A DNA stretch of 64,000 nucleotides, from the NCBI GenBank assembly GCA_037074615.1, contig CM073550.1:13100001-13164000 (forward strand), given 5' to 3'. The notes below the pieces were generated by a model. The model was not told the DNA's origin. It searched no databases and saw only the letters and a list, made by a program, of their open reading frames with translations. Below, in pieces: positions 25,622 to 36,399 of this stretch. The position numbers and the translations under genes are program-made. Numbering within the stretch: position 1 is the first letter of the stretch; each line of letters begins with the position of its first letter. The stretch comes from Leucaena leucocephala (Eukaryota > Streptophyta > Magnoliopsida > Fabales > Fabaceae).

Positions 25622-25684
25622 TCTCAGGGTTCGAACTCGTGCCACCGCTTTTAACTTCCGCCTCCTAACCACTCTGCTACCCAC
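25622..25684 (-). promoter_or_regulatory. tRNA-like segment with A- and B-box motifs (3' LTR copy)
   Basis: On the minus strand the LTR reads TAGCAGAGTGG (25679-25669), close to the RNA polymerase III A-box, and about 30 bases later GAGTTCGAACC (25638-25628), close to the B-box. Their spacing is that of a tRNA gene. The segment lies about 65 bases inside the element's LTR start. No convincing acceptor stem or anticodon loop was found, so it is called a tRNA- or SINE-derived relic, not a tRNA gene. Confidence 0.55.
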
Positions 25685-25746
25685 AACCCCTTGACATTTC
25701 TGCAACAAATATACATATAACCTTTAAAAATCCCTGGGCCATAACA

Positions 25747-25760
25747 TTCTTCCCCTCTTA
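25747..25760 (-). other. Polypurine tract of the Ty3 element
   Basis: On the minus strand AAGAGGGGAAGAA directly precedes the TGTTATGG start of the 3' LTR, the position and composition expected for the plus-strand primer. Confidence 0.85.
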
Positions 25761-25797
25761 AGAAATTCGGTCATCTGAATTTGAGAATAGGCTCACC

Positions 25798-26370
25798 TTA
25801 ACCCTCAAATAAATGTGGGTACTTGACCCACATTTCACTCTCCATTTCCCAAGTAGCTTCTTCCTCTGAATGATTTCGCCATAATACTTTCACCGAAGGA
25901 ATCTCTTTCGACCTTAACTTCTTTACTTGTCTATCAACAATAGCTACCGGGTATTCATCATATGACAAGTCTTCGCTCACCTGAACCTCTTGATATTCCA
26001 CCACATGAGATGGGTCGTATAAGTACTTCCGTAGCATCGATACATGAAACACTGGATGTATCCCCGATAATTCCGGTGGTAGGGCTATTCGATAAGCTAC
26101 CACTCCAACTTTGTCCAAAACCTCAAAGGGACCAATATACCTTGGACTCAACTTGCCCTTTTTCCCAAATCTCATGACTCCTTTCATTGGCGACACCCTT
26201 AAGAACACTTTATCTCCTACCATAAATTCCAATTCTCTACGACGATGATCCACGTAGGATTTTTGTCGACTTTGAGCTGTTAATATCCTTTGTTGAATCA
26301 CCTTCACTTTCTCTTTGGCATCTTGAACCAAATCGGGTCCTAATATCTTCCTATCTCTAACTCGAACCAT
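25798..26370 (-). pseudogene. Ty3 integrase C-terminus with chromodomain-like tail
   Basis: Open 190-codon frame. It starts at RDRKILGPDLVQ and contains QKSYVDHRRRELEF, the GPY/F-type block LSPRYIGPFEVLDKVG, and IHPVFHVSMLRKY. It ends with VKVLWRNHSEEEATWEMESE, typical of the chromovirus chromodomain-like tail used in target-site choice. It is offset from the upstream integrase frame by a frameshift at about 26340-26370. Confidence 0.9.
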
Positions 26371-27245
26371 CCAATTGGAGATCTACATTGCCTTCCATAT
26401 AAAGCTTCAAACGGTGCCATTTGAATACTTGCTTGATAACTATTATTATAAGCGAATTCTACTAGCGGCATATGCTTATCCCAACTTCCACCCAAATCCA
26501 TGATACAAGACCTTAACGTATCCTCAACTGTTTGGATCGTCCTCTCTGATTGTCCATCAGTCTGAGGATGAAAAGCAGTGCTAAGATTCAATCGAGTACC
26601 CAATGCTTTCTGAAATGATTCCCAAAATTGAGAAGTAAACTGGGGTCCTTTATCTGAAATGATAGACACTGGGACTCCGTGCAATCGCAGAATCTCCTCA
26701 ATGTATATCTCGGCGTATCTAGCTGCACTGTACGACGTCTTAACTGGAAGGAAATGAGCAAACTTGGTCAATCTGTCAACAATTACCCAAATTGAGTCAA
26801 AACCTTTAACAGTACGGGGCAATCCAACGATGAAATCCATTGTTATGTTTTCCCATTTCCATTTAGGAATTTCCAACCATTGCAACGGTCCCGCTGGCTT
26901 CTGATGTTCCGCTTTAACTTGCTGACACACTAGACAACGTGCAACAAAATTCGCCACATCATTCTTCATACCACGCCACCAATACAATTTTCTCAAATCT
27001 TGATACATCTTAGTTATACCAGGGTGAATAGTATAAGCAGAATGATGAGCTTCCTCTAGAATCTGCCTTCTCAACTCTGGAACTGGTGGCACACACATCC
27101 TGCCCCTGTATCTCAGAACACCTTCCTGGTCAATCACAAATTCTGAATTACTTTCATTTTGACCCGAATCCCGCAACTCACACAACTTCACGTCATAATA
27201 CTGGGCTTCCCTAATCTGATCACTTACCGAGGAACGAGCTTGCAA
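26340..27245 (-). pseudogene. Ty3 integrase zinc-binding and catalytic core
   Basis: Frame of about 300 codons with the HHCC motif (H-x-H spacing at AHHSAYTIHPG, then CLVCQQVKAEHQKP). The DDE core follows (MDFIVGLPRT, IWVIVDRLTKFAHFLP, SIISDKGPQFTSQFW, FHPQTDGQSERTIQ, LVEFAYNNSYQASI). Catalytic residues are present. A frameshift near 27250 separates it from RNase H and another near 26350 from the tail, so the polyprotein is broken. Confidence 0.92.
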
Positions 27246-27250
27246 ATGAG

Positions 27251-28714
27251 CTAGAAATGCTCCTTTATCAGCAATTTCAAATATGACTCCCCTAGCTCCA
27301 CTTTGTGAATTTCTTGCACCAACGGTCTTCTTTCAACCTTTATATGTGCTAAACTACCCATAGACTTTCTGCTTAGGGCATCAGCCACCACATTCGCTTT
27401 TCCCGAATAGTACAAAATGGTACAATCATAGTCCTTTAACAATTCCATCTACCTTCTTTGCCTGAGGTTCAAATCCTTCTGATCAAAGATGTACTTAAGA
27501 CTCTTGTGATCAGTGAAAATCTCACAAGTTTCACCGTACAAGTAATGTCTCCAAATCTTTAAGGCAAACACCACAGCAGTCATCTCTAAATCATGAGTTG
27601 GATAATTTTGCTCATGCATTTTAAGCTTCCTAGAGGCATAAGCAATCACTTGACCATTCTACATTAACACACAACCTAACCCGACTCGGGAAGCATCACA
27701 ATACACTGTGTACCCTCTAGCTCCTGAAGGCAAACTTAACACTGGGGCAGAAGTTAAAGATTCCTTCAGTTTCTGAAAACTTCCTTCGCAGTTATCATCC
27801 CACACGAACTTCACCTTCTTCTGAGTTAATCTTGTCAATAGAGCCGCTACTCTCGAAAAATCCTGAACGAAACGGCAATAATATCCAGCAAGGCCTAAGA
27901 AACTTCAAATCTCAGTGACCGTAGTAGGTCGTGGCCAACTTTTAATTGCCTTAACCTTACTAGGGTCAACCTGAATACCGTCTTTCGATACCACGTGCCC
28001 CAAGAAAGTGACTTCTGTTAACCAGAACTCACACTTGAAAAACTTAGCATAGAGCTGATGTTCTCTCAACCTTTGTAACACTATCCGCAAATGCTGCTCA
28101 TGCTCCTCTGTACTCTTGGAATAAACCAGGATATCATCAATGAACACGATTACAAACTTATCTAAAAATTCCCTAAATATTGGATTTATCAAGTCCATGA
28201 ATGCCGCAGGAGCATTCGTCTAACCAAAGGACATTACTAAGAATTCATAATGACCATACCGAGTCCTGAATACTGTCTTTGGAATGTCTTCCTTCCTAAT
28301 CTTTAATTGGTGATATCCCGATCGCAAGTCAACTTTTGAAAAGTACTGCGCTCCTTGTAACTGGTCAAACAAATCATCAATGCGCGGTAACGGATACTTG
28401 TTCTTTATTGTCACCTTATTAAGTTGCCGATAATCAATGCACAGCCTCAATGATCCATCCTTCTTCTTGACAAACAACACTGGTGCACCCCACAGAGAAG
28501 TACTGGGATGTACAAACCCTTTATCTAGCAATTCTTGCAACTGAGTCTTTAATTCCCTTAACTCGGAGGGCACCATCCTATAAGGCGGAATAGAAATTGG
28601 CTGCGTACCCGGAATAACGTCAATACCAAACTCTATTTCTCTATCTGGGGGTAAACCAGGCAATTCTTCTGGAAAGACGTCAGAAAATTCCTGAATAATA
28701 GGAATCTGATCCAA
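27251..28714 (-). pseudogene. Ty3 reverse transcriptase-RNase H, with nonsense mutations
   Basis: One continuous frame interrupted by stops. RT: PPYRMVPSELRELKTQLQEL, LFVKKKDGSLRLCIDYRQLN, YFSKVDLRSGYHQL, FVIVFIDDILVYSKS (catalytic DD kept), FLGHVVS. RNase H: VIAYASRKLK, ALKIWRHYLYG, IFTDHKSLKYI, GKANVVADALSRK. In-frame stops occur at about 28217 (after VMSFG), 27902 (after VTEI), 27656 (before NGQVIAY) and 27446 (before MELLKDYD). At least three of the four fit a single C-to-T or G-to-A change from the expected residue. Confidence 0.92.
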
Positions 28715-28780
28715 ACTGACAATAGGCCTGTCAACATCTTAGACTACAGCCAAAAATCCCGGACAACCCTTAGTCAACAT

Positions 28781-29197
28781 TCACTGGGCTTTCAAGGTAG
28801 AGATTAAGTTAGTTGGCTTCTCCACCTCATTCCCTTGCAACACAAATGAAGCTTCGCCTGGAATATTAAACTTCACTACTTTCAAGTGACAATCAACACT
28901 AGCATAACATGAAACTAACCAATCCATGCCTAATATTACATCAAAGTCAATCATATCCAGTATCATCAAATTGACAAGACTTTCTCTACCCTCAACAGAC
29001 ACCTCACAAGATCTATACGCTTGTGAAACTGATAATGATTCCCCAACCGAGGTAGCAACTGAAAAAGAAAAATCAAGTTTGGCAGAATCTCTGCTTAACC
29101 TTTTAGCAAAATATCTCGAAATATAAGAATGGGTCGATCCAGGGTCAAACAACGCATAAGCTTTTTGAGAGCATATAGTGATAATACCTGTGACCAC
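28781..29197 (-). pseudogene. Ty3 aspartic protease
   Basis: 138-codon frame with the retroviral-type active site ALFDPGSTHSYIS (DPGS in place of DTG/DSG), followed by VILGMDWLVS near the end, the usual conserved close of plant Ty3 proteases. Its upstream link to gag is cut by the solo LTR inserted at 29216. Confidence 0.88.
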
Positions 29198-29215
29198 AGC
29201 ATTAGAAGCCCGAGC

Positions 29216-30935
29216 TGAAAGGAATTGGAAGACACGCAGCGAAAATTAACTTAAAAGTTTTTCCATTCCTTGCCAGGATCTACCGTATGTGTTTAAGTCA
29301 AGTGGGAAGAAGCATTACCCTTAGTGTTTCTCAGCGACTTCCACAGCTTCTCTCCGCGGCTGGTGATCTCTTTCCGATCACAAGAAGACGTCCACAGCTT
29401 CTCTCCATGGCTCGTGCTCTCTTTCTGATCGCGAGAAGTCGACGCCTCAAGTCAGCTTCCGCTACTGGTATCCACACGAACAGCGTTCCAACCACGAATG
29501 ACGTGTTAGCGTCTCCTGTCCCTTCAAGCCTTTCTCAAGAGTTCGCCCTCTCCGTCTCTACTTCAGCAGTTTCTTATCTGCAAACTTTTTGCAGATTACG
29601 TTCGGCCTTTTGTGTTGTGTGTTGTGTGTCATGTGTAAAAAATGTAGCTCCTAAAATCAGATATATAGGATGCTCTGCGTTTTCCTCAACCGAATTGGAT
29701 TTTAGAATTAATCTATATTAAATCCGAAATTAATATAATATCACATATTGTATAATTTGATAAGAAACTAATTAAATAAATAATATTTATATTAAATATG
29801 TCTCACAGATTTAATTCACATATTTATTTAATTTAAATAAAGATAAGATTGGAGTATATTTGATTTATTCTCATAAATCAAATTTGAGATATCCTATCAA
29901 TTTGAATTTCAAATTCAAATGTGATAGAGATTTAATTTATCCTTATAAATTAAATCCTATATATCCCTTATATATAATATATATATAAGAATTTATATAT
30001 ATACGAATATAAATATAAATAAATATATACATCAACCTTGGATCATTCATTGAATCTGGACACGTCTTAGATTCAATGAATCTGGACATCATAGCTCGTG
30101 TTGGGCTATTTTGTGTGTAACCCTGTAGGCCCATATGAAGTTGGCAGTGGGCCATTTGCTATACTGGCCCACAAGTCGCAAGCGGTCTCTAGCAAGACAT
30201 AATGACTACCCAAATCATATGAGGATCGATAAACGATGTAACCTTTTATACAACCATATCATGTCCTTTCTGTCACGCGATATTTTGGTCATGGATGAGG
30301 CATGGATAATGTCATCCTCCTATTCCTGACCGTTACTTTCTCGATCCCTGAGTAGTCTGACTATAGAAATGGAACTACCTTTCCATTACAGTATGGCCAT
30401 ACGTTTCTCAGACTCACTCATCGAGGGGCCCAGTAATATCTCTCTACGAATGTGAGGGACAAATTCCATCTTGACCATTCACATTCCTCCGCATGAAAAA
30501 CCACTAAACCCGAACATAGTCTTTATGATCACTCGGTCAAAAATGACTTTTGACTAGGTCAAAGCTGAGCATTTGTCATGTAGAAATCCATGATGATCTC
30601 AAGTCAAAGGGCATAGTGACATGGTTTGTATATGAGAGAAGCTTATGACGTAACCCATGCAGCTTTCTCATAGTGGGTCGGTCCAACACCTTGTACTCTT
30701 ACATGTGCCTATGACTTTGATTTATATCTCTATACATCTTCAAAGTCATACTGGCCTTATTTCATCTCTGCTCTCATATAGATGACCGACCAGGGACATT
30801 TAGGATAAGATCATGAATTATCCAAGGATGGTCATCACAATAAACATGCAAATAATATGATAACACAATTAATAAATTCATAAATCAATAATGTTCATAA
30901 GACAATGATTGGCCCCTATGGCACATTTTCCAACA
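29216..30935 (-). mobile_element. Solo LTR (1720 bp) inside the Ty3 element
   Basis: Bounded by TG (29216) and CA (30935) and flanked by the 5-base direct repeat CGAGC (29211-29215 and 30936-30940). No gag-pol coding, primer site or second LTR is present, so it is a solo LTR left by recombination between two LTRs. On the minus strand it begins TGTTGGAAAATGTGCC, a start seen in many plant Ty1/copia LTRs; that orientation and superfamily are inferred. An AT-rich TATA stretch lies near 29960-30030. The 144-codon plus-strand frame at 29287-29721 is not treated as a gene. Confidence 0.9.
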
Positions 30936-30940
30936 CGAGC

Positions 30941-32236
30941 ATCCTGCCTCGTTATCGCATACACCCTAGCTTGTCCCTGACCTGAGGAAGGTTGTGCTCT
31001 TTTCTTCGGAGGTCATCCAGATGTACCTCTACCTGTCGAGGCAGAAGTGGCTTCAACATATGGAGCTGCAAATGAAGCAGGGTCAAGAGAAGGTCGAGCT
31101 GATGCATAGCTCGAAGTAGACTGAGCAAATGGACAATTTCTCTTCAGGTGACCCGGCTGTCCACATCCATAGCATGCCCCCATGGTCTTAAGACAGGCTC
31201 TAGAATGGTAATTCCCACACTTACCACAGGGAGATCTGGAATAATTCGACTGGCCTGCCCCAAACTGAGGTCTAGCACCTCCAAACTTAGGTCTCGGGTC
31301 AGAAACACCCACAGAAGGCCCATAAGATCTAGGCGATGGGTGCATGGCAAAGGACGAGGGTTGGCCCTGAGAACGGTTACCTTTAAATGAAGATCCTTAG
31401 AACCTTCCGCTATCTATCTTCTACTTCTTAGGAACCCCTTCTTCTTCCATGTGCCTCAACTCAATTCTCAAAGTACAGTCAACTACATCAGCGTAAGAAG
31501 CAAAATGGTTCAGCATCAGGGCCACAGCATCATGAATATGTATCGGCAATCCCTGAATAAACCTGCCAATCCTATCCTTCTCTGATGGGATCAAGGTAGA
31601 CGCATACGATGAAAGTTCTATGAATCTTATGTCATACTCAGCCACAGACATCCTAGAAGTACATTTCAATAGAAGAAATTCTTTAACTCTAGCATCCTTC
31701 TTACTCTGGGGAAGAAAGCGTTTTAGGAAAAAAACTTTAAAATTCACCCATGACACTAATGGTACTCTATCCCCCTGAAATCCTGGTACTGTCTTACTCC
31801 AGGCATTCACAATCCCCTCAAGTCGAAACAAGGAAAACTCTACATATTGCACGTCTGGGCATCTCAAAGCCTGGCATCTCTTCTCAATTCCTTCTAGAAA
31901 CTCCATGGGTTCCTCTCGAGAATCAAACCTTGAGAATTTTGGAGGATCCAACTTTATAAACTCTGATAACCTGACCGCCATAGATTCTTCCTCTATAACC
32001 TGGGGTGTTTCTACTTGAGTCTCATGCCTAGAGGATGTAGAGATCTCAGGAGAATGTGGAGGAGATGGTTCTGCCTCAGATAGAATTTCCCGAAGGGCTC
32101 TAAGGGGTCGACCTCTCGGAGCCCTAGCTCCTCTACGACCCTGTCCTCGTCCTTGAGGAGGCACATCACTTCGCTGAGCAGAGCCTTGATCTAAAGCCCT
32201 TGAGCTCCCTCCAGATGGTACACGTCTAGGCGGCAT
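30941..32236 (-). pseudogene. Ty3 gag with CCHC zinc knuckle
   Basis: Starts at the ATG at 32236 (MPPRRVPSGGSSRALDQG). A Gln/Pro/Arg-rich head leads to the capsid block (KLDPPKFSRFDSREEPMEFL, RCQALRCPD, WSKTVPGF, FFLKRFLPQSKKDARVKEFL, MSVAEYDIRFIELSSYA). Two in-frame stops near 31421 and 31400 interrupt the frame. It continues to the zinc knuckle CYGCGQPGHLKRNCPF and then into the solo LTR junction at 30940. The knuckle has C-x2-C-x4-H-x4-C spacing. Confidence 0.9.
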
Positions 32237-32437
32237 TTAACTATAAAATATAGAAAATATTCAATTTTAAGAAAATACGTTTTCAACATCAAAAAAAAAA
32301 TAAATAAAAAATAAAACACATTGAATTTCTCCTAGAGATCTTCAGAAATGCCTCAATTATGGTTATGCCCGGGTTCATAACGATAATTGAGACCCCCCAA
32401 AGTATCCCTGCTCCACTTAGCCATAGAAAAATAACCT

Positions 32438-32450
32438 GGCTCTGATACCA
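32438..32450 (-). other. Primer-binding site for initiator Met-tRNA
   Basis: On the minus strand TGGTATCAGAGCC lies three bases inside the 5' LTR. It is complementary to the 3' end of plant initiator methionine tRNA, the usual primer for this class. Confidence 0.95.
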
Positions 32451-32453
32451 AAC

Positions 32454-34740
32454 TGTCATGACCTAAAATTTAGACCGTGACCGGCACAGAATATGAATGA
32501 TTTCATACTCCGAAAATGTTGTGTATTCTGTCCTAAAATGTTTCCATCATGCGTGGAATTTATTTCACATGAAATAATCTCAATCATTTCAATGCTATAA
32601 CCATTTGGTAAAAACCTCTTTGAATTTCAAAACCCCAGCATGTACATTTAAAATCAAGTTACTGTAAAATCATATAAAATTCGCATAAGAATATATTTCA
32701 TGAATAACATTAGTTCAATGCAACTTTTGCCAAACTCTTTTCAAAATCTTATTCATCCATTTTCATACATAATCATAATTCCTTTGTAAACCAATCGAAA
32801 GAAAATCATTTCTAACGATTTAAACCATACTTTCGTAAAATTTGCTTTTCAAAATTCATATTTAAAATTCAACATTTAAAATGACAATGCATTTGAAAAT
32901 ATAAATTTTAGGGAACGTTATTCACTCACCTGCTACGCTCCTAAACAGCTACTATTTTCAGCCCAACCACTTCGAATACTTTCACTTCTCAATCCTCTGA
33001 CATCCCAAAATAACAGGTCAACCTTCTAGGTATACTCTTAACAGAAATCAATCATTCTAAATTTACTATCAATCAGAGACATCGCCATTGGCCACGATTA
33101 ATTTGATTAAAACACTAAGTCATTTCCAATAAATCCTTAAACAGGATCTTAACACAGATTTGAAACCGTCCTCATTACAACCATTTAAAATTTCAAATCT
33201 CAATTGGCTTACAAGTCCTTCCATTTATCATAACACTCGGACCACAACAATTTGCCAAAACAGCAGTATATACCCATGTATGTGTACTTACATATATACC
33301 AAAGAAAATGATCAGGGCCTTATATTCTAATTCTTTTTCCTTCCTGCCGCCACCCCCAAGCATATATATTCCCAACGCAACCAAACACAACAACCATAGC
33401 AGCATAGGTATATGAACATACATGTATACATTTTCTTAATAAACACCTTAGAACTGTCAACCATCGCCACAGCACACACATACCCAGGTATACATCTCTA
33501 CAGCCTAGCAAACATAATGTATATATATATACAATTGTTTCCAACAGCAGCAAAAGTCATTTCTTGGAACAACAACCTTAACAGAACAATGGCCCTATAC
33601 ATACATACACAGCGCACCAGGTAAGCTCAACATACATATGCCAAAACCAAATCAGTGACCATTACCACCGACGGCACACACGACTCTGTTTCCTTTATTA
33701 CTACAAAGCACATACCTATCTATCACCAGAAGGAATTCTCAGTCAACACAGCAGGGGACAATGAATGGCTCAAGACTCAGAACCTGGAACCCACCTACGG
33801 CCATTGCAACAACAAATTTCAAAGTTTATCTTCTCTACGATTCTATCAGAAAACAGAAAGAGAGGAGTGTAGAGATGAAAGCAACCAACGAGGAATGATC
33901 AATGGAGGGGAAAATGGTGTGCACTTACCTCTAGTGGAAATCACGAAACCATAACAGAAGAAATGATAGAGCCAAACTTCCCAATTCCCTCCTCTCTGTC
34001 ACTCACAGAACTGACCAAACAACCTGCGGAACCCAACAACAGCTATCGAGCAGGACCCCAAACTCTAACATTTCCCAGTGACAACAGAGGAGACGCGATA
34101 ACCATGACTTGCTACGACAACCCCTGAACAACGACGGCGACAGGAAAAGAAGCTGGACAAGGACTTGCTACAGTGCCACAATAGATCTCGCGATAAGGAC
34201 TCACCCACACGACAGTAACTCAACACTTTAAAACAGAGAAACCCAACACTGACGATCGCCACACCGCCTCGCTTCCGCTCATGACTTCCTCTCCCTTTGC
34301 TTTCTCCCCTACTCGCGGCACTTAAAGGAGAGCAGAAATCATGCGATGCGCCGCTTCCAGGACAAGGCTCCGCAGGGGAGGACGACTACACACTGCAACT
34401 ACTGACCACCAGCCGACCCTAGCATAAAGCTTTCCTCCTGCTCACGCTGCTTCCTCGCCTGTGTCGCCGTTGAAACCAGAAGTCTGAAGGGGGAGGGGTA
34501 CGGTGTCTAAAATCAGAGAAAAAGAAGGAAGGGGGTACGGGTGAGAAGGAAAGATAGGAGGGGTAATTTCATAATTTCACGCGCTAAAAAGAAATAAAAC
34601 CTTGTTTCCTGCAACTCTCAGGGTTCAAACTCGCGCCACCACTTTTAACTTCCGCCTCCTGACCACTCTGCTACCCACAAACCCTTGACATTTCTGCAAT
34701 AAATATACATATAACCTTTAAAAATCCCTGGGCCATAACA
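32454..34740 (-). repeat. 5' LTR of the Ty3 element (2287 bp)
   Basis: Begins TGTCATGACC and ends GGCCATAACA on the plus strand. It pairs with 22598-25746 but lacks about 860 internal bases. The junction is at about 32516, where the text after TACTCCGAAA reads ATGTTGTGTATTCTG. The tRNA-like segment is also present here (B-box copy 34622-34632, A-box copy 34663-34673), with one CG-to-CA change in the B-box. Confidence 0.93.
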
Positions 34741-36330
34741 CTTCAAATGAAGCTTATGAACTTGTTCTGTCAAATATTTAACCTAGGAAGATAAGTCTTC
34801 TACTTGAGAGGTAATAAGATCCAACTTGGAATCAATCTAATATAGGAACTTATTTTGACTTATAGCATTGTTAGTATGCCAATTAAGAATTGCTTCAGCA
34901 GAAGTAATTGCTTTGTGTCCTTATGGAGTAACTTCAGTACTCTTGAATATGATCTTTTGACCATATTAATACTTGAGTTGATACTTTCCTTAATTGAAAG
35001 AAATTGAGCTTCATAAGGTTGTGAATTTGGATTAAGCATGGCAATGCATAGTTGTGGTTAGATTGGTGGTACAATAAGTGTAACTAGAAGAGATACCGGA
35101 ATAGTAGGGTCTAGTTGTTTGTTCTGGGAGAAAATATCAGCAAGCAAATCATCATAGCCAAATTCCTTCAGAATATCATAGAGAGATAATTCTAAGCTGG
35201 GAGTCATAGCATTAAAGTCCCAGTTTACACTGAATCTTAACTTGGGGTCATCATCTTCATCTTTTTTCTTGAGCTTTTTATGCTTAGGTTGGACTATAGG
35301 CTTCTTCTTTTTCTTTTTCTCATTTTTGACAGCTATCCAAAAATCTTTCATAATTTGAATATTCCTAGAAGGAAGAATTATGGCATTCACAATCTTATTC
35401 ACACATAGAGTTGTCAAAATCCTAGATAAAGTGTCCATGAATATGAGAGACATATACATTTTAGCTTTCTTTGAGAATTCATAAACTGGAGGATCACTAG
35501 CTTTAGGGTCGCTAGAATAAGCATGAGAAATTATAGCAATAAGTCTATAAGCGTAAGATCATTCTATGCCTAGCTTCTGGAAAACTGTTTTGACAGTACT
35601 ATTAGACATTCTGGTAACAACAAGAGGTGCTGTAGTATGAATATTAGAGGGAGTAGGATTAAACTCCCGTTTATAGTTGGTGATCCATTCAATAGGAATA
35701 ATCTGAGCAAGTTATTACTTAGAAATCTGCCTTGGGATGTTGACAATAGTAGGGCCATGGTCATTATCGTAAACATCAGTAGAGCATCCTGAGTGTCTGT
35801 GGGAAACTAGAGGTCCAGAAAGTGATTATGGATTCTATAAATCAGTTGATGATGAAGGGTAGCAGCTATAGCATTGGGGTCAAGTTTACCTCCAATAATC
35901 TGGATTTAGACTTTAATCCTTTTAGAGAGGGTTATGTCCAATAGCTTTATGTTAAAATTTAGAGTAATAGTGAGAACAATACTTCTATTGCTGAGAGTAG
36001 TAATTAGAGCTCCTATCAAAGCATGCTGATACTCTTGATAGGTTGTGTCCAGTAAAGTAACTTTAGCAAAGACATGAAGTCTTTTTCTGCCATGGAGAGT
36101 AAGAATAAGACAAACAGCTCCAAGATAGAGATGGGTATATCCTTGGTCAATATAAAAGTTGATAAGTGGTTGGGTTAACTCCAAAGTAACATATTGTTCA
36201 CTTGAAGTAGAAGGAATACTACATTGATCAAGACGGAAACTTTGAACCTTAATATGAAGGGAGGTTCTAGAGATTAGATGGTGGATACTACATAAGGTAG
36301 TAGAACGTTGTCTATGAAAGAGAGAATATG
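34741..36330 (-). mobile_element. Endogenous caulimovirid, segment B (movement protein side)
   Basis: Continuation of the insertion in segment A beyond the Ty3 element; the shared CTTCA at the junction shows the two were contiguous. The minus strand holds movement-protein remnants (35906-36184) and a Lys/Asp-rich linker (35058-35459). It is broken by stops throughout. The right boundary is approximate, because DNA beyond about 36.4 kb is ordinary AT-rich spacer. Confidence 0.75.
35906..36184 (-). pseudogene. Caulimovirid movement-protein remnant
   Basis: A 92-codon frame contains HLYLGAVCLILTLHGRKRL followed by LLDTTYQEYQHALIG, the conserved centre of the 30K-type movement proteins of petuviruses and related caulimovirids. 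Intact proteins of this type are several times longer; flanking parts are in other frames or lost. This is the clearest family assignment in the viral insertion. Confidence 0.8.
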
Positions 36331-36399
36331 GGTAGTTATCTCAAAACTGTTTTCTATATTCACAAGGATTTAAACTCAAGACCTTATATTTAAATCACT

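Larger units (their letters stand above)
22598..25746 (-). repeat. 3' LTR of the Ty3 element (3149 bp)
   Basis: Bounded by TG and CA (TGTCATGACT ... GGCCATAACA on the plus strand). It aligns with the other LTR along its length except for a segment of about 860 bases (22661 to about 23520) found only here. That segment includes a short tandem repeat. Small open frames inside both LTRs (for example 24195-24559 and 24661-25331) recur in the paired LTR and are not genes. Confidence 0.93.
22598..34740 (-). mobile_element. Ty3/gypsy LTR retrotransposon, chromovirus (Tekay/Del-like)
   Basis: Complete but inactive element in minus orientation, inserted in the caulimovirid and flanked by the 5-base duplication CTTCA (22593-22597 and 34741-34745). 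Order in element direction: 5' LTR (34740-32454), primer-binding site, gag, protease, RT, RNase H, integrase, chromodomain-like tail, polypurine tract, 3' LTR (25746-22598). Long LTRs and the integrase-tail ending point to the Tekay/Del chromovirus clade. Coding breaks are mostly single nonsense changes plus a few frameshifts, and a solo LTR interrupts the gag-protease junction. The LTRs are closely alike over most of their shared length, suggesting a fairly recent insertion. Confidence 0.95.

Noticed and set aside
25622..25684. True tRNA gene in the LTR
   Set aside because: A- and B-box-like motifs are present, but I could not fold a matching acceptor stem or anticodon loop, and the other LTR copy has a changed B-box.
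29287..29721. 144-codon frame inside the solo LTR
   Set aside because: It lies wholly within the TG...CA-bounded LTR, shows no known domain, and is most simply a chance frame in GC-richer LTR sequence.
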